Shown here in pieces: positions 1 through 8,360 of a stretch of DNA of 11,458 nt. Position 1 is the first letter of the stretch. Every line of letters starts with the position of its first letter. The position numbers and the translations under genes are program-made. Source of the DNA: Basidiobolus heterosporus B8920 (Eukaryota; Basidiobolomycota; Basidiobolomycetes; Basidiobolales; Basidiobolaceae). Where the stretch lies: contig JNET01030674.1 in NCBI GenBank assembly GCA_000697455.1, forward strand, positions 1 through 11,458. The letters run 5' to 3'. The notes beneath the pieces are model-generated. The model did not search any database. It was not told the origin of the DNA and saw only the letters and a list, made by a program, of their open reading frames with translations.

Positions 1-295
1 TGGCAGGTATCTTCTAAGGCTTTCCAGGCATTCTTGGCAGTTTTGGCTCTTGCACATTGGATAAGTAATTTATCTTTAACATTGAGACAAACTGAGTTAA
101 AGGCACTTAGCTCATTCTTTGAGTACAATAAAGCATCTTCTTGAGTTCCTTTATGTTGTCCTTCTTCTCCTGTAACAATATCCCAAAGACCTCTTTCTTG
201 CAACATCATTTTCATTTTCACCTTCCAAACTTGATAGTTGGTACCATCAAATTTTCAGCAGGAGGAAGAATTCCAGTAATAGCAGTAGTAGACAT
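1..295 (-). mobile_element. Broken Ty1/copia gag fragment (fossil)
   Basis: Read on the minus strand, this stretch encodes the N-terminal part of a Ty1/copia-type Gag, the retroelement nucleocapsid precursor. The conserved Tyr/Trp-containing start region of copia Gag (NYQVW) is recognisable, and the motif AWKALE lies next to the left edge. The rest of Gag, and any pol region, would lie outside the window to the left. The visible part is broken, with about one interruption, so this is a fossil copy. The remaining sequence is still clear, so it is not among the oldest debris here. The family call rests on remembered motif patterns; the subfamily is not determined. Confidence 0.8.
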
Positions 296-317
296 TCCAA
301 AAAGTGCAAGCTCAAGG

Positions 318-380
318 CTCATAGCCTGTGGTGAGATTCTGGGAGTTATTGGAAGTGATTTAGAGAATTAGAAAAATATG
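318..380 (-). repeat. Candidate copia LTR edge and primer-site-like stretch
   Basis: Just upstream of the gag fragment on the minus strand, a boundary ending in CCACA (plus-strand TGTGG at 327) is followed by a stretch resembling a degenerate tRNA primer-binding site. The order LTR end, primer site, gag is what the Ty1/copia family uses. The last 50 bases or so of this edge recur in inverted orientation at about 1245-1297. No full LTR pair can be delimited inside the window, so the boundary is tentative. Confidence 0.4.
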
Positions 381-570
381 TGGTTCTCACTTGTAGATGT
401 ATTGAATGTAAAGTTGCTTGTTATACTTTTGTCAAGAAGTAGACAAAACAACATGTAGAATATGTTAAGAAAGGTCCCAGGAGCATATGTTCAAAGTTTG
501 GGGTGACTTGGATATGTTTGAGAAAGTCACATACTCTGGGTACTTCTAAGTTAATCATAAATATCCTCAG

Positions 571-772
571 TAAAACCCAAGTGTGAATTTTGGGTGAGAG
601 AAAATTGGTAAGTAAATATTATAAGGGTGAGATCAGGTATGAGTAATTAGGTGCTAAATTATGTGAATTGCAATACTAAGTTGGTGAAAGATATTCCAAG
701 TATAACCCAAGTGTGAATATTGGGTGAGAGGAAATTGCAAAGTAAATATAATAATGGTGGGATCAATGATGT
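571..772. repeat. Direct repeat pair, 130-bp period
   Basis: Two imperfect copies sharing the core ACCCAAGTGTGAAT lie at about 571-643 and 701-772, exactly 130 bases apart. They stay alike over roughly 70 bases (about 85 percent by eye), including a shared GGGTGAGAG block. A weaker third relative of the downstream part of copy one (about 600-690) is visible at about 1448-1532. This looks like a decayed internal repeat of an old element, possibly LTR-related, but no coding sequence ties it to a family. Confidence 0.65.
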
Positions 773-783
773 AAATTTCAACA

Positions 784-927
784 GAATCAAGTATGTGCAT
801 ATGCAGAGGTGTGCAAGAGCAAATATTTAGTATTTTTCAACACTCATTATGAGTGGTATAATTGTTAAGAAAAAATGGTATAGCAGAATGCTAAATAAAT
901 CAAGTATGTAAATGCAAAGTGTAATGG
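784..927. repeat. Short degenerate direct repeat
   Basis: The string AATCAAGTATGT occurs near 785 and again near 898, each followed by a related A/G-rich stretch. Together with the 130-bp repeat pair it indicates that the AT-rich zone grew by local duplication or from fragments of one repeat family. No reading frame or RNA gene is apparent. Confidence 0.4.
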
Positions 928-1174
928 TACTATTATTAGAATGTGATAAGGTAACACTGTAATAAAAGAAATAATAAATTCAAGGCTGATGGATGTATAC
1001 CACATGAAGATTGTCATAAAGCCATTAGAAAGCCAGCAGCTTACCTCAAATTAATAACTAGCTGGTGCCTGCACAATTTTATGGTGGAATCACACAAATC
1101 TGATCTGGGTCTGATGAAATTCATTTTCACAGGGATTCAGACCCTAACCTAGAATACTTAACTTTCCTAAACAT

Positions 1175-1244
1175 GTGCTTTACTTACTTCTAGATAAAAG
1201 GATAAATGCTGATATTAGACTGAGTAAATTCCTAAGTAAAGCAC
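1175..1244. repeat. Perfect 12-bp inverted repeat
   Basis: GTGCTTTACTTA at 1175-1186 is the exact reverse complement of TAAGTAAAGCAC at 1233-1244, with a 46-base spacer. In AT-rich sequence this may be chance or part of a decayed element. The loop is long for a transcribed hairpin, and no gene lies beside it. Confidence 0.5.
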
Positions 1245-1297
1245 TTATTTGCTTCATAATCCCCAAGTCACTTTCAATAACTCCTATATCTAACCAC
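1245..1297 (+). repeat. Inverted copy of the LTR-like edge
   Basis: The plus-strand stretch ending in CTAACCACA at 1297 closely matches the reverse complement of 327-380. The best-kept block is TCACTTTCAATAACTCC against TCACTTCCAATAACTCC. The two copies face each other across about 860 bases. Either two LTR fragments of one family are inserted in opposite orientation, or these are the ends of a decayed inverted-repeat element. No matching target-site duplication is seen beside either end. Confidence 0.55.
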
Positions 1298-2063
1298 AGA
1301 TTTATCAGGTGTGAATGTGATATTTATACTCTGTGAAAAATTCAACAAAATAAGGTGTAGAGTACCAGGTACTAAAGAAGGTATGAAGTGTGGGCATTTG
1401 GATAGATTCTCAATTGTTAAGTAATCTGGATGCTTTTAAGCAAACTTTGGGTAGGGAAAAATAACATGTAAATGTGATGTGGGTAATTAGGTATGAAGTG
1501 ATGTGAAATTCAACAAGTACCTGGGTTACTATACTTCCTCAAAAAATGATGTAACAATTTCAAATTTTATACATATGCTCCAGGTCACAAGATAGATTGA
1601 TTTTCTCTTGATAAAAATTACAATCGCTCACTGTATAATCAAAAGTATGTAAAAGAAGAAAACCAGAGATTTTCCTGACTTTGGAAAACACTCAGATTAT
1701 ACGATTTCCCTACTACTGTACTCTTCACTTGGCTAAGTAGTTAGGTGATAGATATTTGATAACATACCCTAAATATAACGATTTCATTGGGCAGTAAGCA
1801 TACCTTAATGGTTAGTGCCATGGAAATATATAAGCATGTGGTTGTGGTCTAAGGGAGAAAAATTACCCCATTGATGATGACCAATCAAGTATGACGGAAA
1901 TTTTTTCATTTGACTTTTGGTCTAGATTTTTGTCTAATCACCCAAACCCATAACAAAATTCATCCGAATCTAGGTATGGTCCGTTCTCTCAACTGAATGG
2001 TATCTTGTTATGAATTGGAAGGTTCTAAATGGACCTGGCCGAAGTGGTGAATAGTAGATACGC

Positions 2064-2071
2064 TTTATAAG
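2064..2071 (+). promoter_or_regulatory. Possible TATA box
   Basis: TTTATAAG lies about 60 bases upstream of the ATG at 2129 on the same strand. It is the best TATA-like match near that start. No other evidence supports it. Confidence 0.35.
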
Positions 2072-2128
2072 TGTTCTCAAGGGAAAGTGGAGTTATTTTG
2101 TAGTCAACACCTTCTGAGAATTCAAACC

Positions 2129-4497
2129 ATGAAATGGATGTTCAACAAACGTTATCGTTTATGTATATTTTCCCTCCTTGGTGGGCTTTTACTTTTACCT
2201 GCCTTAGCAAAGGCGTATTTCATTCAGGAATACCCACCGGATTTTAAAGGGCGTATCTTTCCCTCCCACGACCTTTATGGTTCTTTTAGCAATCTTCCCT
2301 CTATTGACATAGAATATAATTATTCGGCGGTAATTGTTCAACCTACTTTTTACCCTCCAGAACAATGTCATTTCTATCTCAACCAACCTACCCTCAACTT
2401 TTCACAACTTTCGGTGAACCATATAGATGGTTACGTTGTATTCCTTTCTTATGATGTGGTTGAGCATAGGTGTGGTGGAATAGCTCAGGTAATCCACGAA
2501 ACTTCGTTATTCTTGCACTTCCGAAGGGTCCTTTCTAAACAGTTAACCCAACGGATTTACTTAGGTTCTCGATAAGCTAAACCTAAGGGACGGCTATAAC
2601 CCCACCCTATTTCGAGAGTCTCAAAAATATCCCGTGCTATTGATTCTATTCTCTTCTTCCCTTCTTGAAGGGTTAAAAATCGGTAGTATTTCTCGGTTTC
2701 AAGGAAGAATGAGTCTGAAGCTTACCAACCACATGGTCATCACCGATCAAGAAACCGGTAATTATATCGAAAGCTTCGCCAACGATAGCACACCGCTCGT
2801 TGTACGCTTTATTCACGGTAAGTGAGGCCTGGAACTGAGTGAGTTGGTTTGGTTTAATAATCTTGTTAAATTTTGGGTATAGAGTACGGACCTTGGGATA
2901 GCCCGCATACTTATTATCTTATCGCTCTGGATAGAAGAACATTGTTTGTTATGGTATGTTCTAACGTGTTCTCTCCTTGATGTTCCTTTGTTCTTACTCT
3001 CTGGTTTCTCCTTTGACAGATCTTCTTTTCCTTGGTCTACGCTTCCTGTCAGATCATCAACTTGTTTTATCAGGAGGGTTGGGTTGTTGATACAAGAATC
3101 ATTCTCTACGTTTCATCTATCACCTGGTTCATTGGTAAGCATAACACTCTTTTATATGCTCCGAGTTTTTGTACTAACCTAGTCGCTCTTTCAAGGCTCT
3201 CTATTACGTCTCTCCACTTGTGAGCCCATGATTCCGTTTGATCTGGTCTATCATGTGATGAAGTTGATCGCATTCAGTGGGTACACCTTTGTACAGTTGA
3301 AATGGTAACGTAAAAAGGGGAGACCAGTACAAACCCCAGACTTTACTCTTCTCTACTTTCAATATTTACTTAACGAGGCACTCTTTAGGGGACAGATCTT
3401 GGCGAAACTACTCAAACGAAGAATCTATAAAGTGGCCATTTATTGGGGGATCTTCGCTATATGCAATAACATCGTCATGTTGGTGTTGTTGATTGTGAGG
3501 GCATTACATCCTAATATTGATAAGCGTGGGATTATCGTGAACATTTACAGTTTCTACATTCCTATCCTTTATTTGGGTCAAAGCTTTTTCTTCCTTTATT
3601 TCGGTATGTTCGAACGCAAGTTTCGAGACTCTGGTTTATGTGGTATACTCAATGGGTTTGACTTTTGTTAGGTTTTCAATTTTACAAGGGTATGAAAGCA
3701 CTCTGCATGTCATCCCGCACAAAGAGCAGTTTCCGTAAGGTAAGAGTAGCATTCATGTCTCTTACCCCGTGTGTCATACTAACCGATCCATGCATAACCA
3801 GCTGTCATTGTTGTGCTTCTTGGCGGGAATTGGCTTTATGATCCAGGTAGTGGCCTTGGTGGTTCAAGGGACCGACTCGTACACTGTATCAGGAAACATG
3901 GCCATGGTTACACTAGCGATTTTATCGGGATTGATCTGTTTCACACCGGTGTTTGTGATACTCTCCATTCGCGGGACAGATGAGAATGCCACGTACGCGG
4001 CTGTCCTCAACAGTACCCGCGTGAGCCATCGTTCCACCATCAGCGAGCCTAATTCCAAACCAACGAACTCGACCAAAACTGAGGAAATCAAGTTGGAATG
4101 CAATACTTCTCAACAACCCCTAAGAGCAGACATTCCATTCGACATGAATACTTCCGATTCCAGTGCTTCATCCACCGTCAACGTAAGTCAGACATCGTCC
4201 GTCATCAGCGAACACCAGCCAACCAACAGTCCATCTCACACCTTCAAGCCAATGTATCAACCCACCTTCACCCCTCTCAATCCACCCCCACGCCCGCATA
4301 TTCGACGCGAACATTCGGATAGAATGGACGATGTGCCGCATGTCCCAATACCCATCACCACTGATCGGGACAGCATCGTTATGGAAAGATGCAGGGAAGT
4401 GGTAAATGGTGAATGTGCGGAACATTCCAGCTGTGTGGTCGATTGGCGGCCATCGTTTGGGCTTTCAGATGATGACAAAGGGCATCAATCGGCATAG
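2129..4497 (+). CDS. Predicted 7-TM receptor-like protein, PA-like ectodomain
   Basis: The eight-exon model is 2129-2488, 2565-2817, 2883-2953, 3020-3134, 3196-3304, 3389-3603, 3672-3739 and 3802-4497, giving 628 residues. All junctions are GT-AG, keep frame, and two introns carry TACTAAC (3172-3178, 3777-3783). Residues 1-29 form a signal peptide with a likely cut after AKA. Residues 30 to about 220 form an ectodomain with sequons at N64 and N90, two cysteines (C80, C115) and a protease-associated-like core (YVVFLSYDVVEHRCGGIAQ, then KYPVLLILFSS). Seven hydrophobic helices follow at about 224-246, 252-272, 282-303, 317-341, 351-375, 398-418 and 430-453, then a cytoplasmic tail of about 175 residues rich in Ser, Thr and Pro. 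The layout suggests a surface or secretory-pathway receptor or sorting protein. I do not recognise a named family; ligand and function are unknown. The start is the first ATG giving a signal peptide. Confidence 0.78.
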
Positions 4498-4973
4498 GTT
4501 AGTTGATGTCAGAGAACCTCCGAATCTCCGAACCTTCGAATCTCAATCAGCATAGATTTCTTTTTGTTTATATTATTTGTGTTTCATAGATCCGATTCTC
4601 ATGTACATGTCAATTCAGAATCTCCACATTTTCATAGATATTCTCCTATAAATGGTCAATCTTCTGTCGTACTTTACCATATTTATCGAATTGTTTCATC
4701 CGGATCACATGATTCTTCAGAATCAGGATAATTATGCAAGATTAGTTTACAGTTTACTCAGAATCGGGATGATTAGTTTATTGGGATGATTATGCAGGAT
4801 TAGTTTACTCAGAATCGGGATGATTAGTTTATTCAGAATTGGGATGATGAATGCAGAATATGCACATGAATACAATGGAGAATCAGAAGTCATATAATAT
4901 AGTAAGTACTAACAATGGATGGCCAACATTAGTAACATCAATGTAAGGAGGCTATATACAGTTGGATCGACTA
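4498..4973. other. Convergent intergenic spacer
   Basis: This spacer separates the 3' ends of the 7TM gene (plus) and the PH-like gene (minus). It holds short CCGAATCT-like repeats just after 4510 and the 51-bp tandem repeat at about 4712-4857. TTTATT at about 4776 and 4827, read on the minus strand as AATAAA, could serve the PH-like gene. I see no gene here. Confidence 0.6.
4712..4857. repeat. Degenerate tandem repeat, 51-bp period
   Basis: The core TTTACTCAGAATCGGGATGA begins at 4753 and again at 4804, a 51-base period. A diverged copy precedes it from about 4712 and a partial one trails to about 4857. Within each unit the submotif CAGAATCGGGATGATTA is itself repeated in part, so the array is built from shorter blocks. 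It is a small minisatellite between two convergent genes. Confidence 0.75.
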
Positions 4974-5552
4974 TCACTCGATCAGCACGATGGTATCGTT
5001 AGCTTCCTGAACTAAACGTTTAACGCATTCAATCTGACACGAATCCTTGATTGAAACCTCAATGCGCTTCGAGTTGTGCAAGGTTAAAATCATCGTGTCA
5101 TACTTGTGCCGATACGCTCCGGGTTTTTCGGGTTTTTCGGTTTTTTTATCTAGAGCCCACCAGATCCCAGCCAACGTTGATCCCCACGTCTTGCATTGGT
5201 TGTTGGAGGGTTTCAGCTCTTCAGCACAGTACACACACGCGATCTCTCGGTAATGGATCTGCATGTGGTTCAGGTTGGTCGAGGGAACGTAGTAATTGTG
5301 GATGGTTATGTGATCCTCGTGCAAAGTGATAAACGTATCTTTGTAAAGAACACTTACAGAGTCAAGGCACGTATCCTCAGCTATGGATGGTCGGGGTTCG
5401 GCCTCCTCTTGACTCGTAGCAGCGATGATCGGACGTGTTTGGTCATCTGAAGGGTCACTTTTGAACTTGCCAAAAATCTTCGTGAGTCTTCGCGATAGAT
5501 TCAGGTTTTCTCTACCAGTTGAGAAGGGATGATTGAGTTGAATCTCAATCAT
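4974..5552 (-). CDS. PH-like protein of unknown function
   Basis: This is an intronless frame of 192 residues on the minus strand. An in-frame stop lies shortly upstream of the ATG, which fixes the start. Residues 1-60 are polar, basic then acidic, and probably disordered. Residues 65-185 look like a compact alternating beta-strand domain ending in a helix (SCQIECVKRLVQEA), as in PH or GRAM folds. The pattern VLYKDTFITLHEDHITIHNY, then REIACVY, then KTWG (121-124) and GIWWALD (129-135) resembles a family of uncharacterised proteins with a WG followed by a WWxLD signature. There is no signal peptide or membrane segment, so a cytosolic or membrane-peripheral location is likely. Lipid binding would be the usual guess for such a fold, but nothing in the sequence proves it. 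It is convergent with the 7TM gene and divergent from TSR2. Confidence 0.8.
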   Translation of the reverse strand: MIEIQLNHPFSTGRENLNLSRRLTKIFGKFKSDPSDDQTRPIIAATSQEEAEPRPSIAEDTCLDSVSVLYKDTFITLHEDHITIHNYYVPSTNLNHMQIHYREIACVYCAEELKPSNNQCKTWGSTLAGIWWALDKKTEKPEKPGAYRHKYDTMILTLHNSKRIEVSIKDSCQIECVKRLVQEANDTIVLIE

Positions 5553-5678
5553 GTGGATACGGTGGAAGTGGGTTTAGTGGATTGTCGGACTGGTGTATTG
5601 AATTGGATCCTATGTACGCTGTAGTTGGTGGAGTTGTAGTTGGTGCTTTTCAACGCGATGAAAGTGGCCTGGCTTCGC

Positions 5679-5686
5679 TTTATATA
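5679..5686 (-). promoter_or_regulatory. TATA box, proximal copy
   Basis: On the minus strand this reads TATATAAA, a full match to the TATA consensus, 127 bases upstream of the PH-like gene's ATG. It lies inside a 13-base string (TTATATACTGCCC on the plus strand, 5680-5692) that is repeated 28 bases away. Confidence 0.5.
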
Positions 5687-5706
5687 CTGCCCTTTGTACA
5701 CCGCCC

Positions 5707-5714
5707 CTTATATA
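5707..5714 (-). promoter_or_regulatory. TATA box, distal copy
   Basis: On the minus strand this reads TATATAAG, the second consensus TATA element, 155 bases upstream of the PH-like gene's ATG. It belongs to the second copy of the 13-base repeat (5708-5720). Two such boxes could give two transcription starts. Confidence 0.45.
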
Positions 5715-6114
5715 CTGCCCAGATCCCATTTCAGTCAAATCAGTCATTGGACCATTGCTGTTCCTATTTCGGCTAGTGCAGAGGTCATTTGCCAGAAATT
5801 TGGTAGCAGTGACTCCTGCCTGTTGGCCCTAGTTCCTTGATCATAGAGGCTTGGCTTGGCTTGAAAGAGTGATACATTGTCGCATGAGTGGTGTGGTTTG
5901 GGCTGCATTGAAACATAGGAAGTGTGCATGAGGTAATGTGGCTCTTGACTCAAAAAAGGGAGAACCGTCTGCCTGTCCATCCCCAATCCAAAAGAATCCC
6001 ATCAGTCACAAAAGGATCGTTGATAATGATAAAAATAAGCGTCGCTTCCATAACCAACACCACCATAACCATATATAATATCTCTGCCTGGTTGGAAATC
6101 GAAATGCTTTACCC

Positions 6115-6126
6115 AACCCTAACCCT
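6115..6126. repeat. Interstitial telomere-type repeat, 2 units
   Basis: Two perfect AACCCT units (TTAGGG on the other strand) occur in tandem, followed by a C-run. They sit 57 bases before a longer cluster of the same unit and about 450 bases upstream of the TSR2 start. Confidence 0.7.
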
Positions 6127-6182
6127 CCCCCTATTGATTTGACCGTGGTCTGATCGTGTATCGTACGTGATTTACGTGTAGC

Positions 6183-6200
6183 AACCCTAACCCTAACCCT
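6183..6200. repeat. Interstitial telomere-type repeat, 3 units
   Basis: Three perfect AACCCT units occur in tandem, 373 bases upstream of the TSR2 ATG; a further lone GAACCCTA lies near 6353. TTAGGG is the common fungal telomere unit. In yeasts, Tbf1-type Myb factors bind the same unit in promoters of ribosome-related genes. A regulatory role here is therefore possible but not shown. Confidence 0.75.
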
Positions 6201-6572
6201 CACCGTTCCCACTTGCCGCAGCATGGATTGATTGACTGATTGATATAGTTGAAGGTGAATCTCCCGTGAATTGGGAGGCCAAAAATTGATTTAAAGGGGT
6301 AGGAAGAATCGAACTCGACAATACAGCCGACCTCGAACCAAAATCACTACCCGAACCCTATGCTTGCGGATGGCAGCTAGACATGCTTATGTAACAAATG
6401 AGTAAGTTATGGGATGAATTAGATGAATCCAACGAGACGACCCAATCATACCAGACCCATTAAAATTAAAAAAAAAAATTCCCCTCATTTTTTTACCAGT
6501 CTTTTGTAAGAAATATGACCACTACACGGGCATATCCGCGTTCAGTTCAGTTACTTTTGCGTGTCAGTTAAA

Positions 6573-7135
6573 ATGCCTCATCCAAACCAAGTCGCTTTCA
6601 CTGAGGGGGTCACTTTGTTATTCGAAAATTGGACGGCATTGAAACTTGCCGTCGAAATGGAATGGGGTGGTGTCGATTCAGTCGCAAAACAAGAGTGGTT
6701 GGTGGAGACCATTGTCAACTATTTTGGTCAAAGTAAACTTCCCCTCTCTAAGTTCATTTCAAATGAAGAGACGTACTTACTGAGCCTTGACAATTTTTAG
6801 ACGGCCGTAATGTATATCCTGAGGACATAGAAGACATCTTGTTCCAAATCATGAGTGATGAATTTAACACCACTCTGGAAGATGATAGTGCTTATCAGGT
6901 TTGTAGTCAAGTCTCTGTTCGAGTGTTTGAGTTCTGGGATTGCTAATGCGCTCCGTTATAGGTGGGAAAGCAAGTGTGCGATTTGTACACGGAATGCATT
7001 CATGGTAATCACACCACCGTACAAAGACTACGCGAGGCTAAGGCTAACCGTCGTGGTGTTCCTGCTTCCGCTCAGGCACAAGCACAAGGGGATGATTCAT
7101 CTTCTGAAGAAGAAGATACTGCCATGGAGTCTTAA
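6573..7135 (+). CDS. TSR2: Pre-rRNA processing protein TSR2
   Basis: TSR2 is the chaperone (escortin) that brings ribosomal protein eS26 to the maturing 40S subunit; in yeast it is needed for 20S pre-rRNA processing. The three exons are 6573-6732, 6801-6898 and 6962-7135, giving 143 residues. The family signature is plain: F9 to W20 (FTEGVTLLFENW), ALKLAVEMEWGG (22-33), then EDIEDILFQIMSDEFNTTLE (61-80), followed by an acidic Ser/Glu C-terminal tail (SSSEEED, 132-138) as in other members. It is shorter than yeast Tsr2 (about 205 residues) mainly in the tail. Intron 2 has a GTTTGT donor and a TGCTAAT branch site. The ATG is the first in frame near the conserved domain. Guanylate kinase follows 310 bases downstream on the same strand. 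Confidence 0.93.
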
Positions 7136-7445
7136 TAACATGCCATATTAAATAGAAAAATTGAATATAATTTGACCAGATCCTACACTCAAGAACCACT
7201 CTTCGCTATATATCCACTCTTGTACCATTCACCTTTAATGTACACTGGTGAGATTTGAAACACTCGTCTATCCTGATCCTAGCAATTAAAGCATTCAATG
7301 TGAATTACAAATCTAAATATTACTATACAGTGGTCGATATATGATTGATTCCATAAAAAATTCGAGATTTGCTTTGATTTCGATTCTTGAATGGTTGGAA
7401 AATTTCTGCCTTAAACTTGGCTTCCTTCCCTTGACTCACTCGACA
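7136..7445. other. TSR2-GUK1 spacer
   Basis: This AT-rich spacer carries the TSR2 3' end and the guanylate kinase promoter. TGACTCA, a Gcn4/AP-1-type site, lies at 7432-7438, only seven bases before the guanylate kinase ATG. That is an odd place for an activator site, so it may be chance. No gene is visible. Confidence 0.55.
7147..7152 (+). terminator. Possible TSR2 poly(A) signal
   Basis: ATTAAA, a common variant poly(A) signal, lies 12 bases after the TSR2 stop codon in AT-rich sequence. That is close to the stop, so the true signal may lie further on. Confidence 0.35.
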
Positions 7446-8349
7446 ATGTCTTTATTTCGCTCTCTACTACGTATACCGGTGCGAAGCTATTCGACAAGTA
7501 AATAGCACAAATAAAAACCTATGTAATACGTTCGATCCAACTAATCAATTTCTGTAGGACCAGTAGTGGTCTCGGGCCCTTCGGGTAGCGGAAAAAGTAC
7601 TCTACTCACACGTTTATTTGCTGAGTACCCGACGAAATTTGGCTTTAGTGTTTCACGTAGGTGTTTACCTTCGCAAGTTTATTTGTGAGTTGGTTCTTAT
7701 CGTTGTTAAACCTGGATTTACATTAGATACAACTCGTAAGCCTCGTCCAGGCGAAATCCCCGGGAAAAGTTATCATTTCGTAAACAGGGAGCAAATGGAG
7801 GAGGAAATTCGGAAAGAAAGATTTGTGGAACACGCGGAATTTAGTGGGAATCTATATGGTATTTAACAATTCTATCCTGAATTGCTTTTGGAAAAATAGC
7901 GAGCTAAAAGTGTGTATTAGGTACAAGTTTTGAAGCGGTTCAAACAGTCTTGAAAAGTGGGAAATTGTGTGTACTTGATATTGATATGGTATGTCTTTAG
8001 TAGACTCTTCCAATTCACGTGTTCCTTATATCGAGATTTATATTAGCAAGGAGTCAAATCAGTGAAAAAGTCCGATTTGAATGCTAGATTTGTGTTTATT
8101 TCGCCACCATCTATGGAGTCGCTTGAGAAAAGGCTACGTGCTCGAGGCACGGAGAGTGAGTCTAGCTTGAGAAGTAGACTAGACGCAGCTAGAGGAGAGT
8201 TGGAATATGCCAAGCTTCCAGGATCACATGATGCCATTATTGTGAATGACGATCTAAGTGTTGCTTACTCCAAGTTAAAAGAGTTCATTTTCACTGACGA
8301 TACGGCTGGAGACTCACCTGGCGACGCTACTGGCAGCTCACCCCAATAA
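7446..8349 (+). CDS. GUK1: Guanylate kinase with mitochondrial-type presequence
   Basis: This enzyme phosphorylates GMP to GDP with ATP, an essential step of guanine nucleotide synthesis. The five exons are 7446-7497, 7558-7656, 7727-7858, 7921-7988 and 8047-8349, giving 217 residues. Frame and GT-AG sites agree at every junction. The P-loop is [10 protein letters not shown] (23-32), the GMP-binding motif is [10 protein letters not shown] (50-59), then [25 protein letters not shown], and the lid and C-terminal part with VNDD. The body aligns with yeast Guk1 (187 residues) from RPVVVSG onward. Residues 1-17 are extra: [17 protein letters not shown] is basic, hydroxylated, without acids, and has an RSY-ST cleavage-like site, typical of a mitochondrial presequence. 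Exon 1 encodes just this extension. The C-terminus has a short acidic tail. In the loop after the GMP site, a Pro-Gly (62-63) stands where Asn/Asp-Gly is usual. Confidence 0.95.
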
Positions 8350-8354
8350 CCATT

Positions 8355-8360
8355 AATAAA
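8355..8360 (+). terminator. GUK1 poly(A) signal
   Basis: AATAAA lies six bases after the guanylate kinase stop codon. It is an exact match to the canonical signal, though close to the stop. Confidence 0.5.

Larger units (their letters stand above)
296..2050. other. AT-rich gene-free zone
   Basis: Apart from the repeats listed separately, this stretch has no reading frame with recognisable protein character, no tRNA-like fold and no rRNA similarity visible by eye. It is strongly AT-rich, with many short runs and partial repeats, and fits decayed transposon debris between the copia fragment and the next gene. The last 100 to 200 bases probably contain the promoter of the gene starting at 2129. 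Confidence 0.6.
5553..6572. other. Divergent promoter region, about 1 kb
   Basis: This spacer lies between the PH-like gene (minus) and TSR2 (plus). It contains the duplicated TATA boxes, a TGACTCA (Gcn4/AP-1-type) string at 5946-5952, two clusters of telomere-type repeats, a GATT-rich microsatellite at about 6225-6245, and an A-run followed by a T-run near 6470-6495 close to TSR2. No reading frame in it has protein-like character. A B-box-like string near 6305-6316 was examined and does not build a tRNA. Confidence 0.6.

Noticed and set aside
141-371. Plus-strand open frame of 76 residues
   Set aside because: It is the antisense shadow of the copia gag fragment.
4177-4200. GTAAGT inside the last 7TM exon as a possible further donor site
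   Set aside because: The exon stays open in frame past it, no suitable branch site and acceptor are needed, and the tail composition is the same on both sides.
4098-4478. Several overlapping frames on both strands within the 7TM gene's last exon
   Set aside because: They are shadows of the Ser/Thr/Pro-rich tail, whose skewed codons leave other frames open.
5582-5840. Two plus-strand open frames of about 65 residues
   Set aside because: They lie over the TATA repeats, have no protein-family likeness or splice partners, and their composition is that of promoter DNA.
6291-6360. B-box-like string (minus-strand GAGTTCGATTCT) suggesting a tRNA gene
   Set aside because: The stem that can be paired around it encloses only about 56 bases, the T-arm pairs poorly and no anticodon arm forms.
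7432-7438. TGACTCA as a Gcn4-type control site for guanylate kinase
   Set aside because: It is only seven bases before the ATG, so it would lie in the leader or at the start site; a single 7-base match is weak evidence.
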